Part shown: in pieces, positions 17,227 through 26,366 of the stretch
How the letters are laid out: every line of letters starts with the position of its first letter
Numbering within the stretch: position 1 is the stretch's first letter
NCBI RefSeq assembly: GCF_009937975.1
Contig: NZ_AP018441.1
Coordinates: 620,001 to 684,000, forward strand
DNA from: Undibacterium sp. YM2
GTDB lineage: Bacteria; Pseudomonadota; Gammaproteobacteria; Burkholderiales; Burkholderiaceae_D
Direction: 5' to 3'
Length of the DNA: 64,000 bases
Notes under the pieces: model-generated
Told to the model about the DNA's origin: nothing
Seen by the model: the letters and a program-made list of their open reading frames with translations, nothing else
The model's database searches: none
Position numbers and translations under genes: made by a program

Positions 17227-17456
17227 CATCAATTTACCCGCAAGCTCAATCAACAGCTTGCGGGTTCGCATGTCTTTTCCATTTCTGTATATGACAGAAA
17301 ATCCTCTCACCTTGCCTTACCGGTAAGAACCCTCCACATACAAAACACATCCTTGGACTTGCAAGGCAGTTCTGATTTATTGCTCAAACTCGCGCGCCAC
17401 ATTTACAATCAGGACTAATAGATGAACATGGCTGGCGCTTACTTGAGAAATGACAA

Positions 17457-19826
17457 ATGCTGAATTGGATTAAGAGTAAATTTTCTTCAACTGCTGACAA
17501 GAGCACTAACTCTGTCCAGGCTCCTGAGCCTGCTAGCCTGGCAGCGCATCAGCAAGAGACCAGTGCTGAAAGTTTGAAGGTGGCTGGCGATGCGTTTTTT
17601 AAAAACAGAAACTTTGTTGAGGCCGTCAAAAGCTATCAACAGGCCCTGCTGATCCATCCACAAGATGCAGAATTAAACAATAAACTGGGTGATGCCTGGT
17701 ATGAGCAACGCAATTGCGTACAGGCTGAAAAGTATTACCGGCAAGCGCTGGTAATCAAGCCAGATTTTTTGGATGCGGCCATCAATCTGGGTATCAGCCT
17801 GGATGAGTTGCATCGTTTTGAAGATGCTGAGCAAGTGTATAAACGGGTACTCCAGTTTCACCCTGAGTCGCACTATGTTTTTTTTAACCTGGGTGTGACT
17901 CTGACATCACTGGGGCGCCTGGATGAAGCCAAGTCCTGGTATCGTAAGGCTCTGGTACTCAGGCCTAATTTTGGCCATGCACATTTCAATCTCGCGACTA
18001 TTTTGCAGCGCCAGTCTTTGCTGGACGAAGCGGAAGATCACTATAAGCAAACCATTAAAGCCGATTCCGGTAACTTTGCCGCATTTTGTAACCTGGGCAT
18101 GATATGCAAGGAGCGCGGCAAATATGATGAAGCAGAAAGCTATTTTAATAGTGCCTTGAAGATCAATGAACTTCATGTAGAAACTCGCAATAATATCGGC
18201 TTGATTTTGCAGGAAAAAAATAAGCTGGAAGAAGCGGCGCAATGTTTTCAGGCTATCTTGAGAATACGCCCTGACTTTGCAGATGCGCATTGTAATCTTG
18301 GTGATGTCTATAAAAAGCAGACTCGCCTTGAGGATGCAGAAAAGTGTTATAAAACTGCAATATCCTTACAACCTGAGATTGCCCGCTTTCATTGCAATCT
18401 GGGCATCGTTTATCACGAAACAGCGCGTTACCTTGAGGCGACAGCGTCTTACCAACGCGCCCTCAGTCTGGATGCCAATTCCCTCAATTTGTTCAGCAAT
18501 ATGGGGAATACCTATTCTGACCGGGGCATGAGGGCAGAAGCCGAACAAAGTTATCGCAGAGCGCTGGAAATAGAGCCCGATCATGCCGAGACTTATGGCA
18601 ACCTGCTGTTCCTGTTGAACTATGATCCTGTGCGAAGTGCAAGTGAGATATTTGCTGAGTATCAGGTTTATGAAGAAAAGTATGCGCGGCCCCACCAGAG
18701 CAAGTGGCGGGCATTTGCTAACGACAAGAACCCGCATCGCCGTATCAAAGTTGGTTATGTTTCGCCAGATTTTCGCCGGCATGCAGTGCAATACTTTCTC
18801 GAGCCTTTATTAGCACACCATGACAGGCAAGCTTTTGAGTTGTACGCCTACGCAGAATTGAAATATGAAGATGCAGTCACTGAGCGTTATAAAACTTATG
18901 TAGATCATTGGGTTCCGACGGCAGGTTTGTCTGATGACAAGCTGGCAGAGAGAATTCGGGCTGATGGCATCGATATTCTGATCGATCTTGCCGGCCATAC
19001 TGGGAGTAACCGCTTGCAGGTATTTGCCCGCAAGCCAGCGCCGTTGCAGGTTTCGTGGCTGGGTTATGGTTATACCACTGGCCTTAGCGCGATTGATTAT
19101 TTTCTGACCGATGATACTTGTGCCCCGCCCGGTGCTGAGGCTGTATTTTCAGAGCAGCCCTGGCGCCTGGAGACGCCCTCATTTGCGTATCGTCCTGCCG
19201 ATGGAATGGGTGAGGTCAGCCCTCTGCCTGCCCTCAAAAATGGTTATGTAACCCTGGGTACCTTGACCAGGTCAGTCAGGATCAATCATCTCACCATACG
19301 GGTATGGGCGGCGATACTGGAAAAAATAGAAGGCGCAAAATTATTGATCAATAGCGGGAATTTTAAAAATGCCGATTTGCGCCGGGATCTTGAAGAAAAA
19401 TTTGCCGCACTTGGCATAGACAAGTCCCGCCTGGAAATAGGTTACGATACCCCGCCCTGGAATACTCTGAGGAAGATCGATATAGGCCTGGACTGTTTCC
19501 CGCATAATTCCGGGACTACGCTATTTGAAACTTTGTATATGGGCGTGCCCTATGTGACGCTGGCCGGGCGGCCCAGCGTTGGCTTGCTGGGTAGTTCAAT
19601 TCTGAAAGGTATAGCTCATCCAGAATGGATAGCGCAAACTGAACAGGAATATATAGATAAAGTCGTCGGACTTGCCAGTAACACCAGCACGCTTGCACAA
19701 GTGCGTGAGAGTTTGCGCGAGCAAATGACGCACAGCAAGCTGATGGATGAAGCGGGATTCTCAACGAAAGTAGATATCGCCTTGCGTAGCATGTGGACTA
19801 CATGGTGCGAGGGAACGAAGGTATAA
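17457..19826 (+). CDS. TPR / OGT-type glycosyltransferase (GT41 family)
   Basis: 789 residues. After a short Ser/Ala-rich start, about 11 tetratricopeptide repeats fill residues 40-395 (for example NLGVTLTSLGRLDEAKSWYR and NLGDVYKKQTRLEDAEKCYK). The C-terminal half (about 420-780) is the catalytic region of SPINDLY/O-GlcNAc-transferase-like enzymes, with RIKVGYVSPDFRRHAV, DILIDLAGHTGSNR, QVSWLGYGYTTGL and FPHNSGTTLFETLYMGVP, the nucleotide-sugar region. Bacterial relatives glycosylate proteins in the cytoplasm. It sits inside the pilin array, so pilins or other surface proteins are reasonable substrates (inference). ATG 17457 has no strong ribosome binding site. Confidence 0.92.
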   Translation: MLNWIKSKFSSTADKSTNSVQAPEPASLAAHQQETSAESLKVAGDAFFKNRNFVEAVKSYQQALLIHPQDAELNNKLGDAWYEQRNCVQAEKYYRQALVIKPDFLDAAINLGISLDELHRFEDAEQVYKRVLQFHPESHYVFFNLGVTLTSLGRLDEAKSWYRKALVLRPNFGHAHFNLATILQRQSLLDEAEDHYKQTIKADSGNFAAFCNLGMICKERGKYDEAESYFNSALKINELHVETRNNIGLILQEKNKLEEAAQCFQAILRIRPDFADAHCNLGDVYKKQTRLEDAEKCYKTAISLQPEIARFHCNLGIVYHETARYLEATASYQRALSLDANSLNLFSNMGNTYSDRGMRAEAEQSYRRALEIEPDHAETYGNLLFLLNYDPVRSASEIFAEYQVYEEKYARPHQSKWRAFANDKNPHRRIKVGYVSPDFRRHAVQYFLEPLLAHHDRQAFELYAYAELKYEDAVTERYKTYVDHWVPTAGLSDDKLAERIRADGIDILIDLAGHTGSNRLQVFARKPAPLQVSWLGYGYTTGLSAIDYFLTDDTCAPPGAEAVFSEQPWRLETPSFAYRPADGMGEVSPLPALKNGYVTLGTLTRSVRINHLTIRVWAAILEKIEGAKLLINSGNFKNADLRRDLEEKFAALGIDKSRLEIGYDTPPWNTLRKIDIGLDCFPHNSGTTLFETLYMGVPYVTLAGRPSVGLLGSSILKGIAHPEWIAQTEQEYIDKVVGLASNTSTLAQVRESLREQMTHSKLMDEAGFSTKVDIALRSMWTTWCEGTKV

Positions 19827-19997
19827 GCAAGGAGCGAGTGCGGGAGAAGGTTACACCTGATATCCAGGCCTATGTTTCAATCAAGCGCTACAATCAAGCG
19901 CAATACGTGATTTGATAGAAAGTGCGGGATATGCATTTCAGCATGGTTCCCGCCAGCCTGCTTAAGTGCAGCTTAAATTCAGCTCAAATGCAGGATA

Positions 19998-20459
19998 TTA
20001 GCAGCCGCCCTGGCCTGGTTTCAAACCGCGAATTGGATCACAGACAGTTCCTGTGTTTGTCCATATCATATTACCTTGACCAGAGCTGATGGAAGGCGTC
20101 AATATAATACTCAGCGCAGTTCCAGTGCTGGTTGTCGCCCCTGTTGTTGATTGCGTAATCACACCTACATTCGAAATGGAGGGAGCCGCATTGGTCAAAA
20201 ATTTCGATGTGATGACGATAGGGATGGAATTGCTTCCCATGACCGTGCAGTTTGTCCAGCTATTTTCATTCTGATAACATATGGATAATTCTTTTTTCAG
20301 GCTATTGAGTTCGGATATGGCACCTGATGCGCGGGTGCGGGAAACATAATCAGAATATTGTGGTATTGCAATGGCAGCCAGGATGCCGATAATGGCCACC
20401 ACGATCATCAATTCTATAAGCGTAAAGCCTCGCTGAATTTTGTTTGAATATCTTTGCAT
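19998..20459 (-). CDS. Type IV pilin 5 (opposite strand)
   Basis: 153-residue precursor with leader [16 protein letters not shown], again 11 residues. The mature part is diverged: YVSRTRASGAISELNSLKKE, ICYQNENSWTNC, SNSIPIVITSKFL, ending ICDP-type [16 protein letters not shown]. Both Cys pairs are kept. GGGAGA lies just upstream of the ATG. It is convergent with the glycosyltransferase gene and has its own sigma-54 promoter at the same distance as pilin 1, so it is probably co-regulated with pilin 1 by the same RpoN activator. Confidence 0.94.
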   Translation of the reverse strand: MQRYSNKIQRGFTLIELMIVVAIIGILAAIAIPQYSDYVSRTRASGAISELNSLKKELSICYQNENSWTNCTVMGSNSIPIVITSKFLTNAAPSISNVGVITQSTTGATTSTGTALSIILTPSISSGQGNMIWTNTGTVCDPIRGLKPGQGGC

Positions 20460-20505
20460 TTCTTTCTCCCCATCAGCAAAAAGCAGTTTAGTTATGGCAT
20501 AGACG

Positions 20506-20521
20506 CAAATTTTGTGCCAAT
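20506..20521 (-). promoter_or_regulatory. Sigma-54 promoter of pilin 5
   Basis: On the minus strand, TGGCACAAAATTTGCG fits TGGCAC-N5-TTGC with correct GG-GC spacing. The -12 C is 48 bases from the ATG, exactly as for pilin 1. Confidence 0.85.
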
Positions 20522-20902
20522 CATCTGAAGGTACTCAGAATTGCCAGACGTATGCTAAAGCTGAACCGCTAAAGCCACAATTGCTCCCTGTAATGAATTG
20601 CCAGAAGCTTGCAATTGTTTGCCTTGTTGGCACGCTGGAAACGCACGAAAGCAAGTTTGCCCGGAACTCGTAACGCTTGCGGTCGGGGTGGATGGGGGAA
20701 TACCCGGATTTGGAAAGATACCGTGCTATATCTGGCGCATATTAATCAAAACCGACTTTGAGGCAGGATATTATTGTCATTTTGGCTTTTTATATTAAAA
20801 AATGTTAAAACAACAAATATTAATGACAAAAAACGTCAATACAATACAAAAATTTGCACTTGTTTCGAAATTGTTACACTTTAGGTCAATAGTTTTTTGA
20901 AA
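20522..20902. other. Region between pilin 5 promoter and ggt terminator
   Basis: No gene is recognised. The right half is very AT-rich. It may carry activator sites for pilin 5, but I see no clear TGTC/GACA palindrome like the one before pilin 1. Confidence 0.4.
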
Positions 20903-20929
20903 ACATCGCAAAAATTGATTTTTGCGATG
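20903..20929 (-). terminator. Terminator after ggt
   Basis: On the minus strand CATCGCAAAAA, a short loop and TTTTTGCGATG are followed by TTTTC, 29 bp after the ggt stop. Confidence 0.75.
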
Positions 20930-20957
20930 AGGCAGGTTCATAAACGGTCAAGCTGAC

Positions 20958-22703
20958 TTAAAACCCCAGCGCAGCACCATCCGGATTGCGCGGGTCTGAA
21001 TATCCGGCAAAGCCTTGTGGGACTATCTGTATGGTCTGGGTCTTGCCCAGAGTGGCAGCAGGGCGCAATACCTGGCCTTTTTGCTCCAGCAGGCGCAGCG
21101 TGTCCATGCTGATGCCTTTTTCAAAGCGTAGCTGGTCTGGCATCCATTGCTGGTGTATGCGTGGCGAGATGGTAGCTTCGGCCACGTTCATGTCATGGTC
21201 AATGACATTCAATATGGTTTGCAGTGTCGTCGTGATAATGCGGCTGCCACCTGGGCTGCCGGTGACCAGGAAGGGTTTGCCATCCTTGAGTACTATCGTG
21301 GGCGACATCGAACTTAAAGGACGCTTCCAGCCCTGTACGGCGTTGGCATCACCGCCCAGCAAGCCAAAGGCATTCGGTACGCCTGCCTTGACCGAGAAAT
21401 CATCCATCTCATTATTCAGGACGATGCCTGTGCCAGTGGCAACGATGCCGCTGCCAAAGTTCAGGTTCAGGGTGTAAGTGGTGGCGACGATATTGCCGAA
21501 TTTGTCGGCCACGCTGTAATGCGTGGTCTGGTCGCTCTCATAGGGCAGGGGCTTGCCGGGTTTGATTTCGGCAGAAGGCGTGGCGCGGTCTGGCTGTATT
21601 TTCTTGACCAGTTCATCCGCATAAGCGCGTGAAGTCAGGCCCTTGAGCGGCACCTTGTAATAATCAGGGTCACCCAAAAATTCTGAGCGGTCAGCATAGG
21701 CCAGTTTCATGACTTCGCTGAGCTGATGCAGGGTCTGTGCGCTGTTGGCACCTTGCTCTTTCAGGGGATAGTGTTCCAGCATGTTCAGCATCTGTATGAT
21801 GTGTACACCGCCAGAACTGGGTGGCGGCATCGAAACCACCTCATAGCCACGATAACTACCACGCACGGGTATGCGCTCCACTGCCTTGTAATTCTTCAGG
21901 TCACTGGCCGAGATCAGGCCTTCATGCTGCTGCATTTCAGCGACGATTTTTTTGGCGACCGCACCTTCATAAAATGCGGACGGTCCTTGCTCGGCAATCA
22001 GGCGCAGCGATTGTGCCAGGTCTTTTTGCAGCAGGCGCTCACCAGCCAGCATGGGTTTGCCATCCTTGAAAAAGATCGCGCGGCTGGCTGGCCATTTGCC
22101 GAGCTGGTTTTTGCTGGAGTCGATGAGTTCAGCCAGATGCGGGCTGATTTCAAAGCCCTGTTCAGCCAGGCGTATTGCCGGGGCGATGACATCCTTCCAT
22201 TTCATGCTGCCATATTTGCGCAAGGCCAGGTCCATGCCTGCCACCGTGCCGGGTATGCCGACTGCCAGATGGCTATACAGGGATTTGCCGGAGATGACAT
22301 TGCCCTTGGCATCCAGGTACATGTCACGGCTGGCTTTTTCTGGTGCCAGTTCACGAAAATCCAGCGCGATATCCTTGCCTGATTTGCTGTCATGAATAAT
22401 CATGAAGCCGCCACCACCAATATTACCCGCATTTGGCAACACCACAGCCAGCGCAAAACCGACTGCCACCGCAGCATCCACCGCATTGCCACCACGCTTT
22501 AGGATATCCAGACCAACCTGGCTTGCCAGCGTCTGTTCAGTCGCCACCATGCCAGACTTTGCATACACCGGGCTGATGATAGGGTAGCTGGTATCGTATT
22601 TGATGCCTGCAGCCAGTTGCGCCTGGCTGGCGGGGCTGACTACGGCGAAACACAGTGGGACGAGCAGACTCAGGCATAGCTTGCGGCAGGAAGGCGAGGG
22701 CAT
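20958..22703 (-). CDS. ggt: Gamma-glutamyltranspeptidase
   Basis: This is a periplasmic enzyme that hydrolyses or transfers the gamma-glutamyl group of glutathione. It is made as a proenzyme that cleaves itself. The ATG at 22703 (MPSPSCRKL) is preferred because TGGAG lies eight bases upstream. A signal peptide ends near ASQAQ. The autocleavage and nucleophile Thr is in SDQTTHYSVADKFGNIV. GNIGGGGFMIIH and PLSSMSPTIVL / GSPGGSRIITT are the conserved glycine loop and oxyanion motifs. About 581 residues, normal for the family. It stands alone between terminators. In related genomes pth often follows rplY here. Confidence 0.95.
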   Translation of the reverse strand: MPSPSCRKLCLSLLVPLCFAVVSPASQAQLAAGIKYDTSYPIISPVYAKSGMVATEQTLASQVGLDILKRGGNAVDAAVAVGFALAVVLPNAGNIGGGGFMIIHDSKSGKDIALDFRELAPEKASRDMYLDAKGNVISGKSLYSHLAVGIPGTVAGMDLALRKYGSMKWKDVIAPAIRLAEQGFEISPHLAELIDSSKNQLGKWPASRAIFFKDGKPMLAGERLLQKDLAQSLRLIAEQGPSAFYEGAVAKKIVAEMQQHEGLISASDLKNYKAVERIPVRGSYRGYEVVSMPPPSSGGVHIIQMLNMLEHYPLKEQGANSAQTLHQLSEVMKLAYADRSEFLGDPDYYKVPLKGLTSRAYADELVKKIQPDRATPSAEIKPGKPLPYESDQTTHYSVADKFGNIVATTYTLNLNFGSGIVATGTGIVLNNEMDDFSVKAGVPNAFGLLGGDANAVQGWKRPLSSMSPTIVLKDGKPFLVTGSPGGSRIITTTLQTILNVIDHDMNVAEATISPRIHQQWMPDQLRFEKGISMDTLRLLEQKGQVLRPAATLGKTQTIQIVPQGFAGYSDPRNPDGAALGF

Positions 22704-22790
22704 GCGTATAACTCCAGAAATCATTGATAGCAGAAATAGTAATACCAATTATCGTATTTCGCATAAACAAAGTTTCGCGCTAATCCAAAT

Positions 22791-22816
22791 AAAAAAAGCC
22801 GCCCGAAGGCGGCTTT
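22791..22816 (-). terminator. Terminator after rplY
   Basis: On the minus strand GAAAGCCGCC-TTCG-GGCGGCTTTTTTT is a compact UUCG-capped intrinsic terminator. Confidence 0.93.
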
Positions 22817-22839
22817 CAATTAATCTGCATAAATGCAAA

Positions 22840-23427
22840 TTATTTTGCTTCAGCTTCTGCAGAAGTTGCGCCAGCTGGCACAACAGCGATAGCAACAGTA
22901 GCGTCACCACCGTGTACAACAGCTGTCACGCCTTTTGGCAATGCCAGTTGAGATACGTGGATGGATTGACCGGCTTCCAGTTTGGACAGGTCAACTTCAA
23001 CGAATTCTGGCAGATCTGCTGGCAAGCAGGAAACGTCCAGTTCAACAGCAACGTGGCTGATCACTGCGGAAGACAGTTTCACAGCTGGGGATACGTCAGC
23101 GTTGACGAAGTGCAGAGGCACTTTAACGTGGATTTTTTGGTTAGGATCTACGCGTTGGAAATCAGCGTGCAAAACCAGTTGTTTGTAGGCGTGGACCTGG
23201 AAGTCGCGCAACAATACTTTTTCTGATTTGCCATCTACTTCCAGGTCCAGAATGGAAGAGTGGAATGCTTCTTTTTTCAATGCATGGTACAGCGCATTGT
23301 GATCCAGAGTGATGGATACTGGGGCTTCTGTACCACCGTAGATGATGCCAGGTGTTTGGCCAGCATTGCGCAGGCGGCGGCTCGCTCCGGTCCCCTGTTC
23401 TTTGCGTGCAAATGCGATTACTTTCAT
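22840..23427 (-). CDS. rplY: Ribosomal protein L25 / general stress protein Ctc
   Basis: 195 residues. This is the long Ctc-type L25 with a 5S rRNA-binding N-terminal domain ([27 protein letters not shown]) and a C-terminal TL5-like beta domain ([33 protein letters not shown]). The tail is Ala-rich. It lies 115 bp downstream of prs, a conserved order in betaproteobacteria. A partial terminator lies between the two genes, so rplY may also have its own promoter. Confidence 0.95.
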   Translation of the reverse strand: MKVIAFARKEQGTGASRRLRNAGQTPGIIYGGTEAPVSITLDHNALYHALKKEAFHSSILDLEVDGKSEKVLLRDFQVHAYKQLVLHADFQRVDPNQKIHVKVPLHFVNADVSPAVKLSSAVISHVAVELDVSCLPADLPEFVEVDLSKLEAGQSIHVSQLALPKGVTAVVHGGDATVAIAVVPAGATSAEAEAK

Positions 23428-23502
23428 GGTGTTACTCCAAAAAATGCAAACCGTTTATGCGGTTTTGCGGTGTTGAACCCCCGCGACCAGGGGTCCAGAA
23501 AA

Positions 23503-23530
23503 TAGCCCTGCCATCAAGGAGATGGCAGGG
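23503..23530 (-). terminator. Terminator or attenuator after prs
   Basis: On the minus strand a 10-bp stem CCCTGCCATC-TCCTT-GATGGCAGGG is followed by CTATTTTC. The T tract is short, so it may only attenuate. Confidence 0.65.
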
Positions 23531-23542
23531 CCGGAAAATAGT

Positions 23543-24505
23543 TTAGTCCGTGAACAGGGAGATGACAGACTCGCCCTTGGTGATACGGCGGAAAGTCTCG
23601 GCCAGCAGGCTGTCGCAAGACAATTGACGTATCTTGGAGCAGGCACGGGCAGCTTCTGTCAGCGGGATAGTGTCTGTCACGACCAGTTCATCCAATGGCG
23701 ATTGCGAAATACGTTGTATCGCAGGGCCGGACAAAACAGGGTGAGTACAGTAAGCCAATACTTTCTTGGCGCCACGCTCTTTCAATACTTCAGCAGCTTT
23801 GGTCAGTGTACCGGCAGTATCAACCATATCGTCCATGATGACGCAGTTACGGCCTTCAACTTCACCTATGATGTTCATGACTTCAGAGACATTCGCTTTA
23901 GGGCGGCGTTTGTCGATGATGGCCAGGTCACAACCCAGGCGTTTTGCCAGGGCGCGGGCACGTACCACGCCGCCCACGTCAGGAGACACTACCAGCAGGT
24001 CTTCGTAATTCTTGGCGACCAGGTCACCCAGCAAAATTGGTGAGGCGTAAATATTATCAACAGGGATATCAAAGAAACCCTGGATTTGATCAGCATGCAA
24101 GTCCATGATCAGCACGCGATCTACACCGGCTTCTTCCAGCATGTTGGCAACCACCTTGGCAGAGATCGCTACGCGCGCAGAGCGGGGGCGACGATCCTGA
24201 CGGGCATAACCAAAATAAGGGATGGCAGCAGTGATACGACCGGCAGAAGCACGTTTCAGTGCATCGACCATCAACATGATTTCCATCAGGTTGTCGTTGG
24301 TGGGGGCACAAGTGGATTGCAGAACGAATACATCTTTACCGCGGACGTTTTCGTTGATCTCGACCATGACTTCGCCGTCAGAGAATTTGGAAACGTCTGC
24401 CTTGCCTAGGGGGATGCCGAGTTGTTTGGCAACACCGGCAGCCAGTGCAGGATTGGCGTTGCCAGTGAAAACCATCATGTTGTCATTTGCGCGCGCATTT
24501 GCCAT
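23543..24505 (-). CDS. prs: Ribose-phosphate pyrophosphokinase
   Basis: This enzyme makes PRPP from ribose 5-phosphate and ATP for nucleotide, histidine and NAD synthesis. The 320 residues match class I Prs. [10 protein letters not shown] at the N-terminus, the ATP-binding flexible loop YARQDRR and the PRPP loop [13 protein letters not shown] (about residues 220-232) are all present. The chosen ATG gives [15 protein letters not shown]. Internal ATGs before VFTG are possible. Downstream of ispE and tRNA-Gln in a conserved block. Confidence 0.96.
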   Translation of the reverse strand: MANARANDNMMVFTGNANPALAAGVAKQLGIPLGKADVSKFSDGEVMVEINENVRGKDVFVLQSTCAPTNDNLMEIMLMVDALKRASAGRITAAIPYFGYARQDRRPRSARVAISAKVVANMLEEAGVDRVLIMDLHADQIQGFFDIPVDNIYASPILLGDLVAKNYEDLLVVSPDVGGVVRARALAKRLGCDLAIIDKRRPKANVSEVMNIIGEVEGRNCVIMDDMVDTAGTLTKAAEVLKERGAKKVLAYCTHPVLSGPAIQRISQSPLDELVVTDTIPLTEAARACSKIRQLSCDSLLAETFRRITKGESVISLFTD

Positions 24506-24590
24506 GGCTGGGACCTATCGGCTGAGATTTTGTGGGTCTGGCTTATTTTGCATGGGTTTTATACAAAAATGGCCGCTGATAAAACTGAAA

Positions 24591-24620
24591 AAGCCGCCGC
24601 ACAATCTATGCGGCGGCTTT
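24591..24620 (-). terminator. Terminator after tRNA-Gln
   Basis: On the minus strand AAAGCCGCCGCA-loop-TGCGGCGGCTTTTTC is a strong stem with a short T tract, directly after the tRNA and before prs. Confidence 0.88.
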
Positions 24621-24627
24621 AATTTAA

Positions 24628-24704
24628 TGGCAGGGGAAGAAGGATTCGAACCTTCGCATGCCGGAATCAAAATCCGGTGCCTTAACCAGCTTGGCGACTC
24701 CCCT
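24628..24704 (-). tRNA. tRNA-Gln (TTG)
   Basis: A 77-base cloverleaf on the minus strand. The acceptor strand AGGGGAG pairs with TTCCCCT, followed by G and encoded CCA. The anticodon stem CCGGA/TCCGG encloses TTTTGAT with anticodon TTG, and the T arm has GGTTCGAATCC. It lies between ispE and prs, a known betaproteobacterial position. It is the only tRNA found in the window. Confidence 0.95.
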
Positions 24705-24736
24705 ACACAACCGTTTGCCTGTTTCCAAGTTCGCCG

Positions 24737-25630
24737 CTATTTTAGCGTTAAACCGGCTTCAAGCCAAATATTTTTCGATCCCAATTTCTGCGCCATCGGG
24801 TGGCTACTCAGTGCTTTTGCTTTCCATGATGTCCAGCGATCTGGCACTTGCTTTAACACTGTGTCTGCTGCCGTCTCGTCGGCAAAGGCACAAAAAACAC
24901 AAGCTCCTGATCCTGTCATCTTTGCATCGCCGTATTGTGAGAGCCATTGTATGGCTGCATCAACTTGCGGAAACAATGCGCAGGCAACTGTTTGCAGATC
25001 GTTTTTCCAATTATGTTTTGCATCACTGGAAAAGTCCGCTATTCTGACGGGATTTGTGTCCCTTGTCAACTCCTTTGCCGAAAAAATTGCAGGCGTGGGG
25101 ACTTGTACGCCCGGTTCCAGCACCACAAACCAGACGTCCGGTGTGTGCAAAACCTGCAATTCTTCCCCGACTCCCTCTGCGAAGGCATTTGTCCCGAACA
25201 GAAAGAAGGGTACATCTGCACCCAGTTGCAGGGCCAGTTTCATCAACTCATCGCGCTGTACGCCGGTTTGCCATAAATGATTGAGTGCCAGCAGGGTAGT
25301 GGCTGCGTCGGATGAGCCGCCACCCAGGCCTCCACCCATGGGCAGGTTTTTGCGCAAAGTCAGGTTCGCCCCCAATTTGCTGCCGGTATGGCTTTGCAAT
25401 AATCTTGCTGCACGGACGATCAGGTCACTGTCCGCAGGCACGCCCTCTATCTCATTGGTTCTGCATATCTGGCCATCGGCGCGCACTTCGATATCCAGGT
25501 AATCGCAACGGTCTATCAGCTGGAAGGCGGTTTGCAGCAAATGATAGCCATCTGCCCGGCGGCCTGTCACATGTAAAAACAGATTGAGCTTGGCGGGGGC
25601 AGGGCAATTGTCCAGTCGCATTATTTCCAT
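24737..25630 (-). CDS. ispE: 4-diphosphocytidyl-2-C-methyl-D-erythritol kinase
   Basis: A GHMP-family kinase of the MEP isoprenoid pathway. It phosphorylates CDP-methylerythritol with ATP. 297 residues. PAPAKLNLFLHVTGRRADGY is the substrate-binding start, LPMGGGLGGGSSDAAT (about residues 96-111) is the GHMP ATP motif, and KMTGSGACVF is the C-terminal glycine motif. The start may instead be the ATG at 25621, which overlaps the lolB stop as TAATG. Translational coupling to lolB is likely in either case. Confidence 0.96.
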   Translation of the reverse strand: MEIMRLDNCPAPAKLNLFLHVTGRRADGYHLLQTAFQLIDRCDYLDIEVRADGQICRTNEIEGVPADSDLIVRAARLLQSHTGSKLGANLTLRKNLPMGGGLGGGSSDAATTLLALNHLWQTGVQRDELMKLALQLGADVPFFLFGTNAFAEGVGEELQVLHTPDVWFVVLEPGVQVPTPAIFSAKELTRDTNPVRIADFSSDAKHNWKNDLQTVACALFPQVDAAIQWLSQYGDAKMTGSGACVFCAFADETAADTVLKQVPDRWTSWKAKALSSHPMAQKLGSKNIWLEAGLTLK

Positions 25631-26244
25631 TCATTCACCACAATGCGGATAGAAACATCGCCGGCCTGCTCGGTATATCTTTGCAAGTCTATGCGTTTTG
25701 GGAAGCTCGGTTGTTCATGCCAACTGACATAGCGCAGTTTCCAGCCCTGGGTATTGACGGTCTGGTCTTCTGCTTTCACCGCGACCAATTGCTTGCCGTC
25801 GATGGCGACAAAGCCTTGCAGCCAGTCGCGCAAACCTGCGACTGGCAAAGACCAGCCCAGGGTATCTTGCAATAACTGATCAAGGTCGCTGGCAGTGCGC
25901 GGGGCCTTGCCGTTTAGCTCCAGTGTTGCCCCCTGCGCATTCTGCGTGATGCGCGCCATGATCTGGTCGAGTTGTGACAGCAGGGTGATACGTATGCCTT
26001 GCGCATCCTGTTCCCATTCAAAGCCACCGGGCAGACTTTGCGGCTTGTCGGCCTGCTGGTACTGGATGGATATCTTGCCGCTGATTTGTATTTGCTGCTG
26101 ATATTGCCGGGTGCTGGCAGTCGCGGTGCTGACTGCAGTTGCCGCAGGTGCTTGCGTCTGGCTGTTCAGGCTGGCACAGCCAGTGCTGAGCAAAGTGCAA
26201 AAAAGTGCTGAAGCGAGCAGGCTAAATCGGGTATTTGATGGCAT
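25621..26244 (-). CDS. lolB: Outer-membrane lipoprotein LolB
   Basis: LolB receives lipoproteins from LolA and inserts them into the inner leaflet of the outer membrane. From ATG 26244 it has 207 residues and begins MPSNTRFSLLASALF with lipobox LSTGC. A TTG 12 codons upstream is a less likely start. The body (GKISIQYQQADKPQSLPGGF, LLQDTLGWSLPVAGLRDWLQ) fits the LolB fold with its hydrophobic loop. Gene order TPR protein-lolB-ispE-tRNA-prs is typical of the group. It overlaps the ispE start. Confidence 0.92.
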   Translation of the reverse strand: MPSNTRFSLLASALFCTLLSTGCASLNSQTQAPAATAVSTATASTRQYQQQIQISGKISIQYQQADKPQSLPGGFEWEQDAQGIRITLLSQLDQIMARITQNAQGATLELNGKAPRTASDLDQLLQDTLGWSLPVAGLRDWLQGFVAIDGKQLVAVKAEDQTVNTQGWKLRYVSWHEQPSFPKRIDLQRYTEQAGDVSIRIVVNEWK

Positions 26245-26366
26245 GTTTGCTGTGTTGGTTGTGCGTATGTTCGGGTACAAATGACAAGGCGGACATTGTC
26301 TGTCCGCCGCTGTGCTGCCATATCAGAACTCAGATGCATATATCATGAGTTCCCATAGTTTTCATA

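Noticed and set aside
17237..17264. Terminator after pilin 4
   Set aside because: A good 10-bp stem (CCCGCAAGCT / AGCTTGCGGG) but followed by TTCGC, not a T tract, so I did not list it as a terminator.
24222..25280. A 352-codon plus-strand frame across prs, tRNA-Gln and ispE
   Set aside because: It runs antisense through a tRNA and two certain genes.
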